Part shown: one piece after another, positions 7,873-15,823 of the stretch
Numbering within the stretch: the stretch's first letter is position 1
Layout of the letters: the number at the start of each line of letters is the position of its first letter
Source: an uncultured Eubacteriales bacterium
GTDB lineage: Bacteria > Bacillota > Clostridia > Oscillospirales > Acutalibacteraceae
Direction: 5' to 3'
DNA length: 29,831 bases
NCBI GenBank assembly: GCA_934636435.1
Contig: CAKUAQ010000029.1
Span: 1-29,831, forward strand
Notes under the pieces: generated by a model
What the model saw: only the letters and a program-made list of their open reading frames with translations
Databases searched by the model: none
What the model was told of the DNA's origin: nothing
Made by a program: the position numbers and the translations under genes

Positions 7873-8653
7873 CCCCTCCCTCCCGGGTTTTCGCCGCCTC
7901 CATGCTGCGGCGCTTTTGCTCCGCCGCCCGGCGGGTCTCAGCGGCGTTCTGCTCCGCCAGCCGCCGGTGGTTGCGGGCAAACACCGCATGACCGGCGCAA
8001 TCGGCGCAGTTGCCGCCGCAGATCAGCTCGCTGTCCTCATGGGTATCCTTGTTGGTGGCGCTGGGGGCTTTCAGCTTGTTTTGCAGCGCCGCCAACAGCG
8101 CCAGCACAAAAAATGCTCCCGGCGCCATCACCAATATGCCGATGGGCTCATAGGAGGCGGGCATAACCTGCAGCCCGAACACGGTACCGCTGCCGAACAG
8201 CTCCCGCACCAGTCCGATGGCGGTCAGGGAGCAGGTGAACCCCAGCCCCATGCCCAGCCCGTCGCAGGCGGACAGCCACACGGAATTTTTCGACGCATAC
8301 GCCTCCGCCCGACCGAGAATAATGCAGTTCACCACAATCAGCGGAATGAAAATACCCAGCGAGGTATAGAGACTGGGCAAATATGCCTGCAGCAGCAGCT
8401 GCACCATCGTCACAAAAGAGGCGATCACCACGATATACGCCGGCATCCGCACCTCATCGGGGATGAGGCGGCGCAGCAGCGAAATCATGGTATTGGACAG
8501 CACCAGCACCACCGCCGTGGACAGCCCCATCCCGAGACCGTTGATGGCGGAGGAGGTCACCGCCAGCGTAGCGCACATGCCCAGCATCAGCACAAAGGTG
8601 GGGTTTTCCTTGACGATGCCGTTATAGATCCGTTCCCAAGCCTGTTTCATCAT
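7859..8653 (-). CDS. rnfE: Rnf complex membrane subunit RnfE with Cys-containing C-terminal tail
   Basis: A 264-residue subunit homologous to NqrD and RnfA, with six predicted helices in residues 15-195. The conserved cysteines are Cys27 (LMLGMCATLAV) and Cys110 (VNCIILGRAEAYA), which would share the membrane iron-sulfur centre with RnfA. The core ends near residue 198. A hydrophilic tail of about 65 residues follows, longer than in the RnfE proteins I recall (about 200-230 in total). The tail contains ICGGNCADCAGH with Cys212, Cys216, Cys219 and His222, then a basic Ala/Arg/Glu-rich helix. The start codon overlaps the rnfG stop (ATGA). Confidence 0.95.
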   Translation of the reverse strand: MMKQAWERIYNGIVKENPTFVLMLGMCATLAVTSSAINGLGMGLSTAVVLVLSNTMISLLRRLIPDEVRMPAYIVVIASFVTMVQLLLQAYLPSLYTSLGIFIPLIVVNCIILGRAEAYASKNSVWLSACDGLGMGLGFTCSLTAIGLVRELFGSGTVFGLQVMPASYEPIGILVMAPGAFFVLALLAALQNKLKAPSATNKDTHEDSELICGGNCADCAGHAVFARNHRRLAEQNAAETRRAAEQKRRSMEAAKTREGGDDRG

Positions 8654-9213
8654 CCGCGATCCCCTCCCATCTGTGCCACCAGCTCCAGTGCGGCGGCAGT
8701 CTCCTGTTTCAGCGCCTTCGTCGTATAGGTGGCACCGGAGATGCCGTCCACCTCGTCGGCGCTGTGGATCCCGATAAACTGCTCCCGCACATCGGCGTTT
8801 TCGCAGTTGGCGCCGAAGCCGGGGCTTTCGCTGTGGCTGAGGACGGCATATCCCACCACCGCACCGGCCTTGTCGATGCCCAGCGCCAGCTTGATCTCGC
8901 CGCCGTAGCCCTTGGTGGAGACGGCGGTCAGCACATAGCCGAGGGTCTCCCCGGCGGCATCCTTGGCCGCCAGAATTTCCTCCACGGAGGAGCCGTCGGT
9001 GCGGGCGGCGTTAAAGGCTTGCAGCGCCGCCGCATCCAAACAGTCGTCAAAGCTCGCGGCCGTCTCATACACCTGCTGATAGGCGGCGGCCTTCTGCGCC
9101 TGCTCCGCCCGGGCGATGGGCTGGAGCGTCAGCTCATACACAAAGGCCAGCGCCGTCACCGCCACCAGCGTGATGGCCAGCAGGATGCCGGTGTTTTTCA
9201 GGGTTTTCTTCAT
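8650..9213 (-). CDS. rnfG: Rnf complex FMN-binding subunit RnfG
   Basis: A 187-residue protein with one N-terminal helix (about 8-27) and an extracytosolic FMN-binding domain. The flavinylation motif DGISGATYTT (156-165) is canonical, with Thr162 as the predicted covalent FMN site installed by ApbE. KGYGGEIKLALGID and SHSESPGFGA are further RnfG/NqrC landmarks. The start at 9213 is supported by GGGAGGGAG just upstream and by a 4-base ATGA overlap with rnfD. A much longer frame continues upstream, but there it is only a shadow of rnfD. Confidence 0.95.
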   Translation of the reverse strand: MKKTLKNTGILLAITLVAVTALAFVYELTLQPIARAEQAQKAAAYQQVYETAASFDDCLDAAALQAFNAARTDGSSVEEILAAKDAAGETLGYVLTAVSTKGYGGEIKLALGIDKAGAVVGYAVLSHSESPGFGANCENADVREQFIGIHSADEVDGISGATYTTKALKQETAAALELVAQMGGDRG

Positions 9214-10229
9214 GACCGGCTCCCTCCCTTCGCCGCCCGCTTCGTGCCAAAGGGGCGGGGCAGGGTCGCCCGCTCCATCAGCGGCACCAGCGTATTGCCG
9301 ATGATGATGGCGTAGGATACCCCCTCCGGCGAGGAGCCGAATACCCGGAACAGGGCGGTCAGCAGCCCCAGCAGCAGGGCATACAGCCACTGTCCCCCGG
9401 CGGTGATGGGGCTGGTGACGTAATCCGTCGCCATATACACCGCCCCCGCCATCAGACCGCCGCTGACCAGCTGCCCCAGCAGATAATTGCCGTCGGGCAG
9501 GCTGCCCCCCTGAGCCCACCGGAACAGGGTGACAAACACAAGCGTGCTGCCCACATACACCGCCGGGATCCGGGGGGAGATCACCCGGCGGGCCAGCAGA
9601 TATGCCGCCCCCACCAGAATGGCGAGGGTACTGGTCTCCCCGATGCAGCCGGAATGAAATCCAAAGAACGCCTGCCACAGATCCAGCGTCTGTCCCTCCC
9701 GCAGCAGCGCCAGCGGGGTGGCGGAGGCGGTGGCATCCGGCGACCAGGTGCCCATACGCTGAAGAAATCCGCCGAACACATCCCCGCCCAGCAGGTTGCC
9801 GACGGCGGGCATGGCACCGCCCATCAGCGCCGGGAAGGAAATGATGAGAAAGCACCGGGCAGCCAGCGCCGGATTCATCATATTCTGTCCCAAGCCGCCG
9901 AACAGCAGCTTCACAAACACGATGGCAAACACGCCCCCCATCACCGGCACCCACACCGGCACCGTGGCGGGCAGATTCATCGCCAGAATCAGCCCGGTCA
10001 CCAGGGCGCTGCCGTCCGCCACCGTCACCGGCAGCTTCAGCAGCTTTTCATACACATATTCCGTCAGCATACAGGTGGCGGCGCTGACGAGAATCAGCAC
10101 CAGCGCCCGCAGGCCGAACACGAACACCCCCACCGCCAGCGGCGGGATCAGAGCGATCGCCACATCCCGCATGACCGTGGCGGTGGATTCGCCGCTGCGG
10201 ATATGAGGGGATACCGAACCGTTGAGCAT
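9210..10229 (-). CDS. rnfD: Rnf complex membrane subunit RnfD (flavinylated)
   Basis: A 339-residue polytopic membrane protein homologous to NqrB. It opens with SPHIRSGEST, the usual RnfD start, then paired helices with ADGSALVTGLILAMNLP and the quinone-type segment GGLGQNMMNPALAARCFL. The predicted covalent FMN site is Thr171 in ATASATPLA. It provides part of the ion path and passes electrons to RnfG. The ribosome site AAAGGATG lies in the rnfC end, and only 3 bases separate the two genes. Confidence 0.96.
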   Translation of the reverse strand: MLNGSVSPHIRSGESTATVMRDVAIALIPPLAVGVFVFGLRALVLILVSAATCMLTEYVYEKLLKLPVTVADGSALVTGLILAMNLPATVPVWVPVMGGVFAIVFVKLLFGGLGQNMMNPALAARCFLIISFPALMGGAMPAVGNLLGGDVFGGFLQRMGTWSPDATASATPLALLREGQTLDLWQAFFGFHSGCIGETSTLAILVGAAYLLARRVISPRIPAVYVGSTLVFVTLFRWAQGGSLPDGNYLLGQLVSGGLMAGAVYMATDYVTSPITAGGQWLYALLLGLLTALFRVFGSSPEGVSYAIIIGNTLVPLMERATLPRPFGTKRAAKGGSRS

Positions 10230-10232
10230 GGG

Positions 10233-11585
10233 TCACACATCCTTTCTTTCGGCCTTGGCCGCGGCCTGCCGCCGGGCGGCGGCCAGCGCCGTGCGGGCAT
10301 ACTGAAAGCTCTGGGTCAGCCGCCGTTTGGCGGGGCAGACATAGGTGCAGCAGCCGCAGGCGATGCATTCCGCACCCCCCAGCTTCTGAAACGCCTCCAG
10401 ATCGAAGCTGTCCGCCGCCCGTGCCATCTCCACCGGCACCAGATTCTCCGGGCAGGCGCGGATGCACCGACCGCAGCGGATGCAGGCGCTGGGCTCCCAC
10501 AGCGCCACCTCATCCCGCTCCATGGCCAGAATGGAGGAGGAGGTCTTCACCACCGGCACATCCAGCGTCGCCATGGCCATGCCCATCAGGGGACCGCCGG
10601 AGATAATCTTCTCCGGCTCCCCTTTCAGCCCGCCGGCCGCCTCCAGCACCTCCCGGTGGCTGCTGCCCACCGGCACCCGCAGATTGCAGGGGGATGCCGC
10701 GCCGTCGCCGGTGACGGTCATCACCGTATAAATTTGGGGGATCTGCCGGCATACCGCCCGGGCGACGGAAACCACCGTGGATACATTCGTCACCACGCAC
10801 CCGGCGTCGATGGGCAGTCCGGCGGAGCTGACCTTGCGCCCCGTAACGGCATAAATGAGCATCCGCTCGCCGCCCTGGGGATACTTGGTTTTCAGCACCT
10901 GCACCTGCAGCCGGGGGTTGTCCCCCACCGCCTGCCGCAGCCGCCGGATCGCCTCCGGTTTATTATCCTCAATGCCGATCACCGCCTGCGCCTCGGGGAA
11001 CAGCCGCAGCAGCACCCCGATGCCCTCCAGCAGCTCGTCGGTATTCTCCAGCAGCATCCGGTAATCGGAGGTGAGATACGGCTCACACTCGGCGGCGTTG
11101 ATCAGCAGCGTGTCGGGGGAGACCCCCGGCTTCATGGTCAGCTTCACATGGGTGGGGAAACCGGCGCCGCCCTGCCCCACGATGCCCGCATCCCGGATGG
11201 CGGCGAGAATCTCCTCCCCCGTCATCCGCTCCGGATCCCGCGCCTGTCCCAGCGCGGGCAGCGGGGTGAACTGCCCGTCGTTCTCCACCACCACAGAGAG
11301 CTGCTCCTTGCCGCTCACCGTCATGCGGGGCTCGATGGCTTTCACCTTGCCGGACACGGCGCTGCAGATCGCCGCCGACACAAAGCCGTTGGGCTGCGCC
11401 AGCGTCTGCCCCACCAGCACCGGGTCGCCCACCGCCACCACCGGCTGCGCCGGGGCGCCGATATGCTGTCCCAGCGGATACACCGCCTCGCCCGCCGGGC
11501 GAAATTCCCGGATGGCGGCATCCGCCGTCAGCGCCTTTCCGTCATTGTGGGGATGGATGCCGTGGCGAAAAGTTCGTTTCGTCAT
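10233..11585 (-). CDS. rnfC: Rnf complex NADH-oxidoreductase subunit RnfC
   Basis: A 450-residue cytoplasmic-face subunit that exchanges electrons with NAD(H). It has the RnfC N-terminal barrel domain (1-100), then an NuoF-like fold with the glycine-rich flavin segment GIVGQGGAGFPTHVKL (134-149) and TKYPQGGERML, an SLBB region, and two ferredoxin motifs at Cys368/371/374/378 (CIRCGRCIRACP) and Cys407/410/413/417 (CIACGCCTYVCP). The length is typical of Clostridial RnfC. It is the first gene of the run and has a promoter 60-90 bases upstream. The ribosome site is a modest GGAGTG. Confidence 0.96.
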   Translation of the reverse strand: MTKRTFRHGIHPHNDGKALTADAAIREFRPAGEAVYPLGQHIGAPAQPVVAVGDPVLVGQTLAQPNGFVSAAICSAVSGKVKAIEPRMTVSGKEQLSVVVENDGQFTPLPALGQARDPERMTGEEILAAIRDAGIVGQGGAGFPTHVKLTMKPGVSPDTLLINAAECEPYLTSDYRMLLENTDELLEGIGVLLRLFPEAQAVIGIEDNKPEAIRRLRQAVGDNPRLQVQVLKTKYPQGGERMLIYAVTGRKVSSAGLPIDAGCVVTNVSTVVSVARAVCRQIPQIYTVMTVTGDGAASPCNLRVPVGSSHREVLEAAGGLKGEPEKIISGGPLMGMAMATLDVPVVKTSSSILAMERDEVALWEPSACIRCGRCIRACPENLVPVEMARAADSFDLEAFQKLGGAECIACGCCTYVCPAKRRLTQSFQYARTALAAARRQAAAKAERKDV

Positions 11586-11646
11586 CGTCTATTGTTCACT
11601 CCGTTTCGCTACGTATGCGCCGTCAGGGGACAGGCGCTCTGCTCCT

Positions 11647-11674
11647 ATTTTACCATAAATTGTGCCAAAAACAA
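11647..11674 (-). promoter_or_regulatory. Promoter of the rnf operon
   Basis: Minus strand: TTGTTT (complement of 11669-11674), a 16-base spacer, then TAAAAT (complement of 11647-11652) preceded by TGG as an extended -10. It lies between the terminator of the surface operon and rnfC, giving a leader of roughly 55 bases. Confidence 0.65.
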
Positions 11675-11726
11675 GAATAACTTATCCGTTCCGAACCGTT
11701 ATTTTTTTGACAGCCTTCCGGCAAAA

Positions 11727-11761
11727 GACCCTCAGCTGCGCCAGAGACGCAGCCGAGGGTC
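11727..11761 (-). terminator. Rho-independent terminator of the surface-protein operon
   Basis: GACCCTC (11727-11733) pairs with GAGGGTC (11755-11761), and GCTGCG (11735-11740) pairs with CGCAGC (11748-11753). On the minus strand the stem is followed by TTTT. It lies 10 bases after the Pr6Pr-type gene stop and insulates rnfC. Confidence 0.8.
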
Positions 11762-11770
11762 GCAACCGGC

Positions 11771-12403
11771 TCATTTTCGCTTGCCGCCGGCAAACCAGTC
11801 CACGAGCCAGAACAAATATCCCAGACACAAAAACGCCAGATCGAACACCAGCCAGCCGAGCAGCACCCGTCCCACACCCAGCGCGTCGTAATCCATAAAC
11901 GCGTAGGGGAACCGGCCGCCGCCGAAAGCCGGCGGGAGCAGAAAGCCCCGCACCGTGGCATAGAGGAGATAGAGATTCGGGAAAACCGCCCACACCAGCG
12001 GATCGGTGGGGCGAAAGCTGCCCTTGCGGTCAAACAGCAGCCAATCCAGCACCGTCATCAGCGGCACCGCATAGTAGAGCAGCGGTGCCATCAGACCCGC
12101 CCGCAGCAGCGCCAGCGGCCCCCGACCGAGAACCGAATACGCCAACAGGCCGGAGGCAACCGCCGCCATCGTCAGAGCACCCTTGATCACCGACCACCAG
12201 TTTTTCCCCCGCAGCAGCACCCAATATTCGTCCACGGTGAAATAGATCAGACACAGCAGCTCCACCAGCACCGTGTAAAGACGCAGCGCCCCCCAGCGGG
12301 GCGCGCCGGAGAACAGCCCCAGCTGCCAGATCAGCCCGACGGCGGCGCACAGCGCCAGCAGCCGCTTATATATGCCGGATAAAAACCGTCCGGAACCACG
12401 CAT
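11771..12403 (-). CDS. Pr6Pr family membrane protein
   Basis: A 210-residue protein with six predicted membrane helices. The segments 'LLYYAVPLMTVLDWLLFDRKG', 'PLVWAVFPNLYLLYA' and 'RFPYAFMDYDALG' match the conserved positions of the Pr6Pr (FAR-17a/AIG1-like) family, in which a His/Tyr...Pro...Asp pattern lies in helix 4. The function of bacterial members is not established; the eukaryotic relatives hydrolyse certain lipids. It is the last gene of a four-gene surface operon, 25 bases after the preceding stop, with GGGAGGAAACAGAAGG before the ATG, and is followed by a strong terminator. Confidence 0.78.
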   Translation of the reverse strand: MRGSGRFLSGIYKRLLALCAAVGLIWQLGLFSGAPRWGALRLYTVLVELLCLIYFTVDEYWVLLRGKNWWSVIKGALTMAAVASGLLAYSVLGRGPLALLRAGLMAPLLYYAVPLMTVLDWLLFDRKGSFRPTDPLVWAVFPNLYLLYATVRGFLLPPAFGGGRFPYAFMDYDALGVGRVLLGWLVFDLAFLCLGYLFWLVDWFAGGKRK

Positions 12404-12428
12404 ACCTTCTGTTTCCTCCCTTTGCCAA

Positions 12429-13856
12429 TCAGTGGCGACAATTGGTGCTGCGGTGAGACCGGCGCACCGCCACCACGGTAATGATAATCACCGCCGTCAG
12501 CACCGCCACCCCCGCCGCGCACACCGCCAGCAGCCGCCAATGGCTCCGGGCGTAGGTCAGCGTCCTCTGCCACCAACCGGCAGAGGGGATATCGTCCGCC
12601 GGTGTCTGGGCCGCCACCGTCACCGTATGGTAACGCTGAAAAGAATCGTCGGTGCGGTCATACACATACAGACCGGTGCGCCCGTCCGGAGCGGTCACAT
12701 ACACGATGGCATAGTCGCTCAGCGCCGTATCCTCATAGAGAAACGCGTCCGTCTCCTGCCCACCCACGGAGCAGGTGCCCGCCGCCGTCCCGGCGGGCGG
12801 CTCCTGACCGGCGGGCATGGGCAGCAGGATATACAGCCGGCTGTCCACCGTCAGCGGACGAAACCGCGTGAACTGCCCGGACGTCTCATCGTACAGATAA
12901 AAGGCGCCCTCGCCCCCCGCCGCCGGGGTCAGCCACAGCAGCACCGTGCCGTTGTCGGCGTTTTTCGCCGCCGCCACCACCGTACCGTTGAGGGTCACGC
13001 TGTCCCAGCCGTATCCCGGCGGAAGAGTCGTGTCCGGCTGGGTATCGGAAACCTGCATGGTTTCCTCCCCCACCGTCACCTCCAGCGGATCGCCCGGAGG
13101 CGGCGTCGTGGTGCTGGTCTCGCCGGAGCTGCCCTGATCGGCGGCACGGGTGATCACCACCGTGTATTTTTTGGTAGCACCGCTGGGAGCGGTGACGGTG
13201 ACCACCCGGGTGTTTTTCCCTACCGCCAGCGTGTTTTTGCCGCCGACAGCTACCTTGGCACCCTTGTCCGCCGGCACGGCGCTCAGGGACAGGCTGGTGG
13301 TGGTGTAGGGCACCTCAATGGTATAGTTAAGAGTATTGGCATTGAATTTCGGGGTCAGCGTACCGGAGGAGGGTTTAAGGCTCGCCAGATTGTCATTGGA
13401 GGAGGCGACGGGGTTCGCCACCGTCACGGTGAGGGATTTCTCCTCCACAGAAAACTCCTCACAGTCAAAGGTCACCAGTCCGTCGCTGGCCAACGTGAAT
13501 GTACCCGTTCCGGCCTGCCGACTCTTAAAAGTGCAGGTAAACCGATGGCTGCCCGTACTGCTGCTCTCCGTAAAGGTGTAGCGCAGCACACCGGCGGCAG
13601 AACTTTGATTATGGGTGCCGGTGCCGTTCACCGCCGTGCACTGAAACAGACTGTTGTCATACGTGATGTTGGCAATACCCGCTCCCACGCTGGAGGCGGT
13701 ATAGGTGACGGTCAGCGTCACGGAGCCGCCCACCGTCACCGAAGATGCACCGGCGGCAAAGCTGACGCTGCCGGTGGCGGCGGACGCCGAAAAGCCCGCC
13801 GCGCACAGCGTTGCCGTCAGCAGCAACGCTGCGAGAATTCCCTTTAAGCGCTTCAT
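12429..13856 (-). CDS. Membrane-anchored cohesin-like / cadherin-like beta-sandwich surface protein
   Basis: A 475-residue exported protein. Residues 1-27 are a signal peptide ending at ASA/AT. Residues 28-150 form a beta domain with GSVSFAAGASSVTVGGSVTLT, ANITYDNSLFQ and TCTFKSRQAGTG, the spacing seen in cohesin-like domains. Residues 153-240 form a cadherin-like beta-sandwich (PF12733), from NDNLASLKPSSGTL to TKKYTVVITRA. A Ser/Thr/Pro linker follows, then an unassigned domain (about 255-425) with repeated YLYDETSGQF / YVYDRTDDSF strands. A C-terminal helix (about 440-465) ends in RRSHRST, so the protein is membrane-anchored with an outward body. It lies 16 bases after a dockerin-bearing enzyme-like protein, which suggests the cohesin-like domain docks that neighbour. 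AAAAGGAG precedes the start. Confidence 0.72.
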   Translation of the reverse strand: MKRLKGILAALLLTATLCAAGFSASAATGSVSFAAGASSVTVGGSVTLTVTYTASSVGAGIANITYDNSLFQCTAVNGTGTHNQSSAAGVLRYTFTESSSTGSHRFTCTFKSRQAGTGTFTLASDGLVTFDCEEFSVEEKSLTVTVANPVASSNDNLASLKPSSGTLTPKFNANTLNYTIEVPYTTTSLSLSAVPADKGAKVAVGGKNTLAVGKNTRVVTVTAPSGATKKYTVVITRAADQGSSGETSTTTPPPGDPLEVTVGEETMQVSDTQPDTTLPPGYGWDSVTLNGTVVAAAKNADNGTVLLWLTPAAGGEGAFYLYDETSGQFTRFRPLTVDSRLYILLPMPAGQEPPAGTAAGTCSVGGQETDAFLYEDTALSDYAIVYVTAPDGRTGLYVYDRTDDSFQRYHTVTVAAQTPADDIPSAGWWQRTLTYARSHWRLLAVCAAGVAVLTAVIIITVVAVRRSHRSTNCRH

Positions 13857-13872
13857 GACGCCACACTCCTTT

Positions 13873-15789
13873 TCATTGCAACGATTGGATCAGTCCGACA
13901 AGATACTTCTGCACCTGTAACGCATCCACCGGCTGCACCTTTCCATCCCGGCTGGTATCGGCGGCCTGCAACTGGATACCGGAGAGGGAGGTCAGCCCGA
14001 TGATGTGTTTCTGCATCCACAGCACATCCACCGGGGCGATCTTTCCGTCCCCGTTCACGTCGCCGTAAATCACCACCGGATAGCTGGCGGTGACGGCGGT
14101 GCCGCTATACAGCCGCACAATATCCCCCGTGCCCACCGGGCCGGCGGTTTTCGCCGCTCCGGCGGCGGTATAGACGGCGGCGGTGCCGTTCTGCACCGCC
14201 AGCCCCTGAATCAGCTCGGTGACGGTGGTGCCCGGCTCCACCTTGGTGATGATATTGCTCACCGCATAGGTGCGCCCGGTAATCACCGGCTGCTGTCCGC
14301 TGTCGCTGCCCTCCCGGGTGATCGTGAGGACATAGGTGCGGGTCACACCGCTGGTGGCGGTGACGGTCAGCTCTATCCGGTTCTCCCCGTGGCTGAGCCG
14401 CACCGTGCCGCCGCCGGACACCTTAGCGCCGCTGCCGTTGGGGCGGGCGGTGATCGTCACGCTGTCCACATCCGCCCCCACCTGCGCCGCATATTCCGTG
14501 GTATACCGGTCAAAGGAGGGGGTCAATCCACAGCCGCTGACCGCGATATCGTCCAGCAGATTATTGTTGTTGCCGTTGCGAGGCGGATACGCCGCCGATG
14601 CCGCCGGCATCTCCCGATACACTGGCACGCTGAACACCAGCCCCGCATCCCGTATCGCCGTTTTGCTGCGGATCTTTCCCTCCGAGGCGGCACCCACCGT
14701 ATTGGTCATATACTGGTGGCGATACAGACCGCTGACGGCGTTCGTCACATTGAATTTCTGAAAATACGGGGTGTCCTGCCCCCTCTGGATATAGGCTTTT
14801 CCCAGCATATTGGCGCTGTCCACCAGGCATTTATAGGGGTCGTTCCAGCCATGGTTCTTGGCGTAGATCGCCCCGTTCTCCACGGCACTTTTCCCGTTAG
14901 CCTCAAAGGCGCCGATGTCAAAGAAATTGTAGTAGCCCTCATACCCCGGCACTTTCCCCAGCGCCAGCTTATTCTGCACCGTTCCCTCCTGTACGATCTT
15001 CGCCGCCAGAAAATAGGCGCTGACTCCGGTTTCCTGCGCCGCCTGCAGCAGCTGGGGCGCCCGCTCGTGCAGCACGGCAGGAAGGATCGCCTTAACCCCC
15101 TCCACCGTTTGGTCGGCGGAATAGCTCAGCTCCTCAAACTGGAACACATAGGTGCCGTCAAGGAAATTCCGGGGATCCATATAATAGGCAATCACCGCCG
15201 GGGCGGCGGCACACCAGCCGCCGGTGTCAAAGGACACATACGCGCCCGTATCAAAGTTGTACGCTCCGTACTCCATGGATTTCCACGCCTCGGGGCTGAG
15301 GATGGTGTTGCGCCCCACCGGGCTCTCCCCCACCAGCGCCTCCGCCCAGGTCATGGACAGGTGCCGCGCCTTGAATACCCATTTCGGGTATTGAGCATGG
15401 AGCTGGCGCAGCGCCGGCTTATAGCTCTCCGGGAAGCCCTGCGCCGTCAGATAGGCTTCAAAATCCCCGTCGGTGTCGTAATGGGCATTGATGGTGACAT
15501 AATCGGCTTTGACATAGCCGGTGAGGTTGTCCTTGGTGATCTTATACCATTTGCCGTCGGCGCTGGTTTCGAGAATCGTCACCACATCGCCGTTGTACAG
15601 CGAGCCAATCTGCGCATACCCCATCCCCGGTCCGCTGCGCACCCGCAGGCTGTCGTCCACGTGCACCGTGCCGGTGGCAATCGTATCGGCAAGCAGCCGC
15701 ATCCCCAGCAGAGAGCTGATCAGCAGACAGACGCACAGCCACAGAGCCGTCAACCGCCGCCGGGGGCTTGTCCACCTATGCGTTGTCAT
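13873..15789 (-). CDS. SH3-glucosaminidase-like surface protein with C-terminal dockerin
   Basis: A 638-residue exported protein. After a basic start and a hydrophobic signal/anchor (about 13-35), residues 38-100 are a bacterial SH3 domain (SLRVRSGPGMGYAQIG ... GKWYKI ... GYVKADYV). Residues 110-400 resemble LytD-type beta-N-acetylglucosaminidases: YYMDPRNFL, AAKIVQEGT, YNFFDIGAF, a YAKNHGWNDP turn and QRGQDTPYFQKFN, which implies peptidoglycan cleavage. Residues about 415-505 are a cadherin-like beta-sandwich. The C-terminal 64 residues are a type-I dockerin: GDVNGDGKIAPVDVLWMQK and DTSRDGKVQPVDALQVQK are two Ca-binding F-hand repeats. It is the second gene of a four-gene operon, with AAAGGAG upstream, and lies next to a protein with a cohesin-like domain. 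Confidence 0.87.
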   Translation of the reverse strand: MTTHRWTSPRRRLTALWLCVCLLISSLLGMRLLADTIATGTVHVDDSLRVRSGPGMGYAQIGSLYNGDVVTILETSADGKWYKITKDNLTGYVKADYVTINAHYDTDGDFEAYLTAQGFPESYKPALRQLHAQYPKWVFKARHLSMTWAEALVGESPVGRNTILSPEAWKSMEYGAYNFDTGAYVSFDTGGWCAAAPAVIAYYMDPRNFLDGTYVFQFEELSYSADQTVEGVKAILPAVLHERAPQLLQAAQETGVSAYFLAAKIVQEGTVQNKLALGKVPGYEGYYNFFDIGAFEANGKSAVENGAIYAKNHGWNDPYKCLVDSANMLGKAYIQRGQDTPYFQKFNVTNAVSGLYRHQYMTNTVGAASEGKIRSKTAIRDAGLVFSVPVYREMPAASAAYPPRNGNNNNLLDDIAVSGCGLTPSFDRYTTEYAAQVGADVDSVTITARPNGSGAKVSGGGTVRLSHGENRIELTVTATSGVTRTYVLTITREGSDSGQQPVITGRTYAVSNIITKVEPGTTVTELIQGLAVQNGTAAVYTAAGAAKTAGPVGTGDIVRLYSGTAVTASYPVVIYGDVNGDGKIAPVDVLWMQKHIIGLTSLSGIQLQAADTSRDGKVQPVDALQVQKYLVGLIQSLQ

Positions 15790-15823
15790 ACCCGATTCGC
15801 TCCTTTCCGGTGAATTTTTCCTT

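Noticed and set aside
8650..9954. 434-codon frame as a long RnfG fusion
   Set aside because: The upstream 247 codons are the shifted frame of rnfD; the true rnfG starts at 9213 with a good ribosome site and the ATGA overlap.
9654..11891. Plus-strand open frame of 745 codons
   Set aside because: Antisense to rnfD and rnfC; low-complexity His/Arg/Gln/Gly composition, while the minus strand encodes full, well-conserved Rnf subunits.
14005..15813. Plus-strand open frame of 602 codons
   Set aside because: Antisense shadow of the dockerin-glucosaminidase gene; no recognisable motif.
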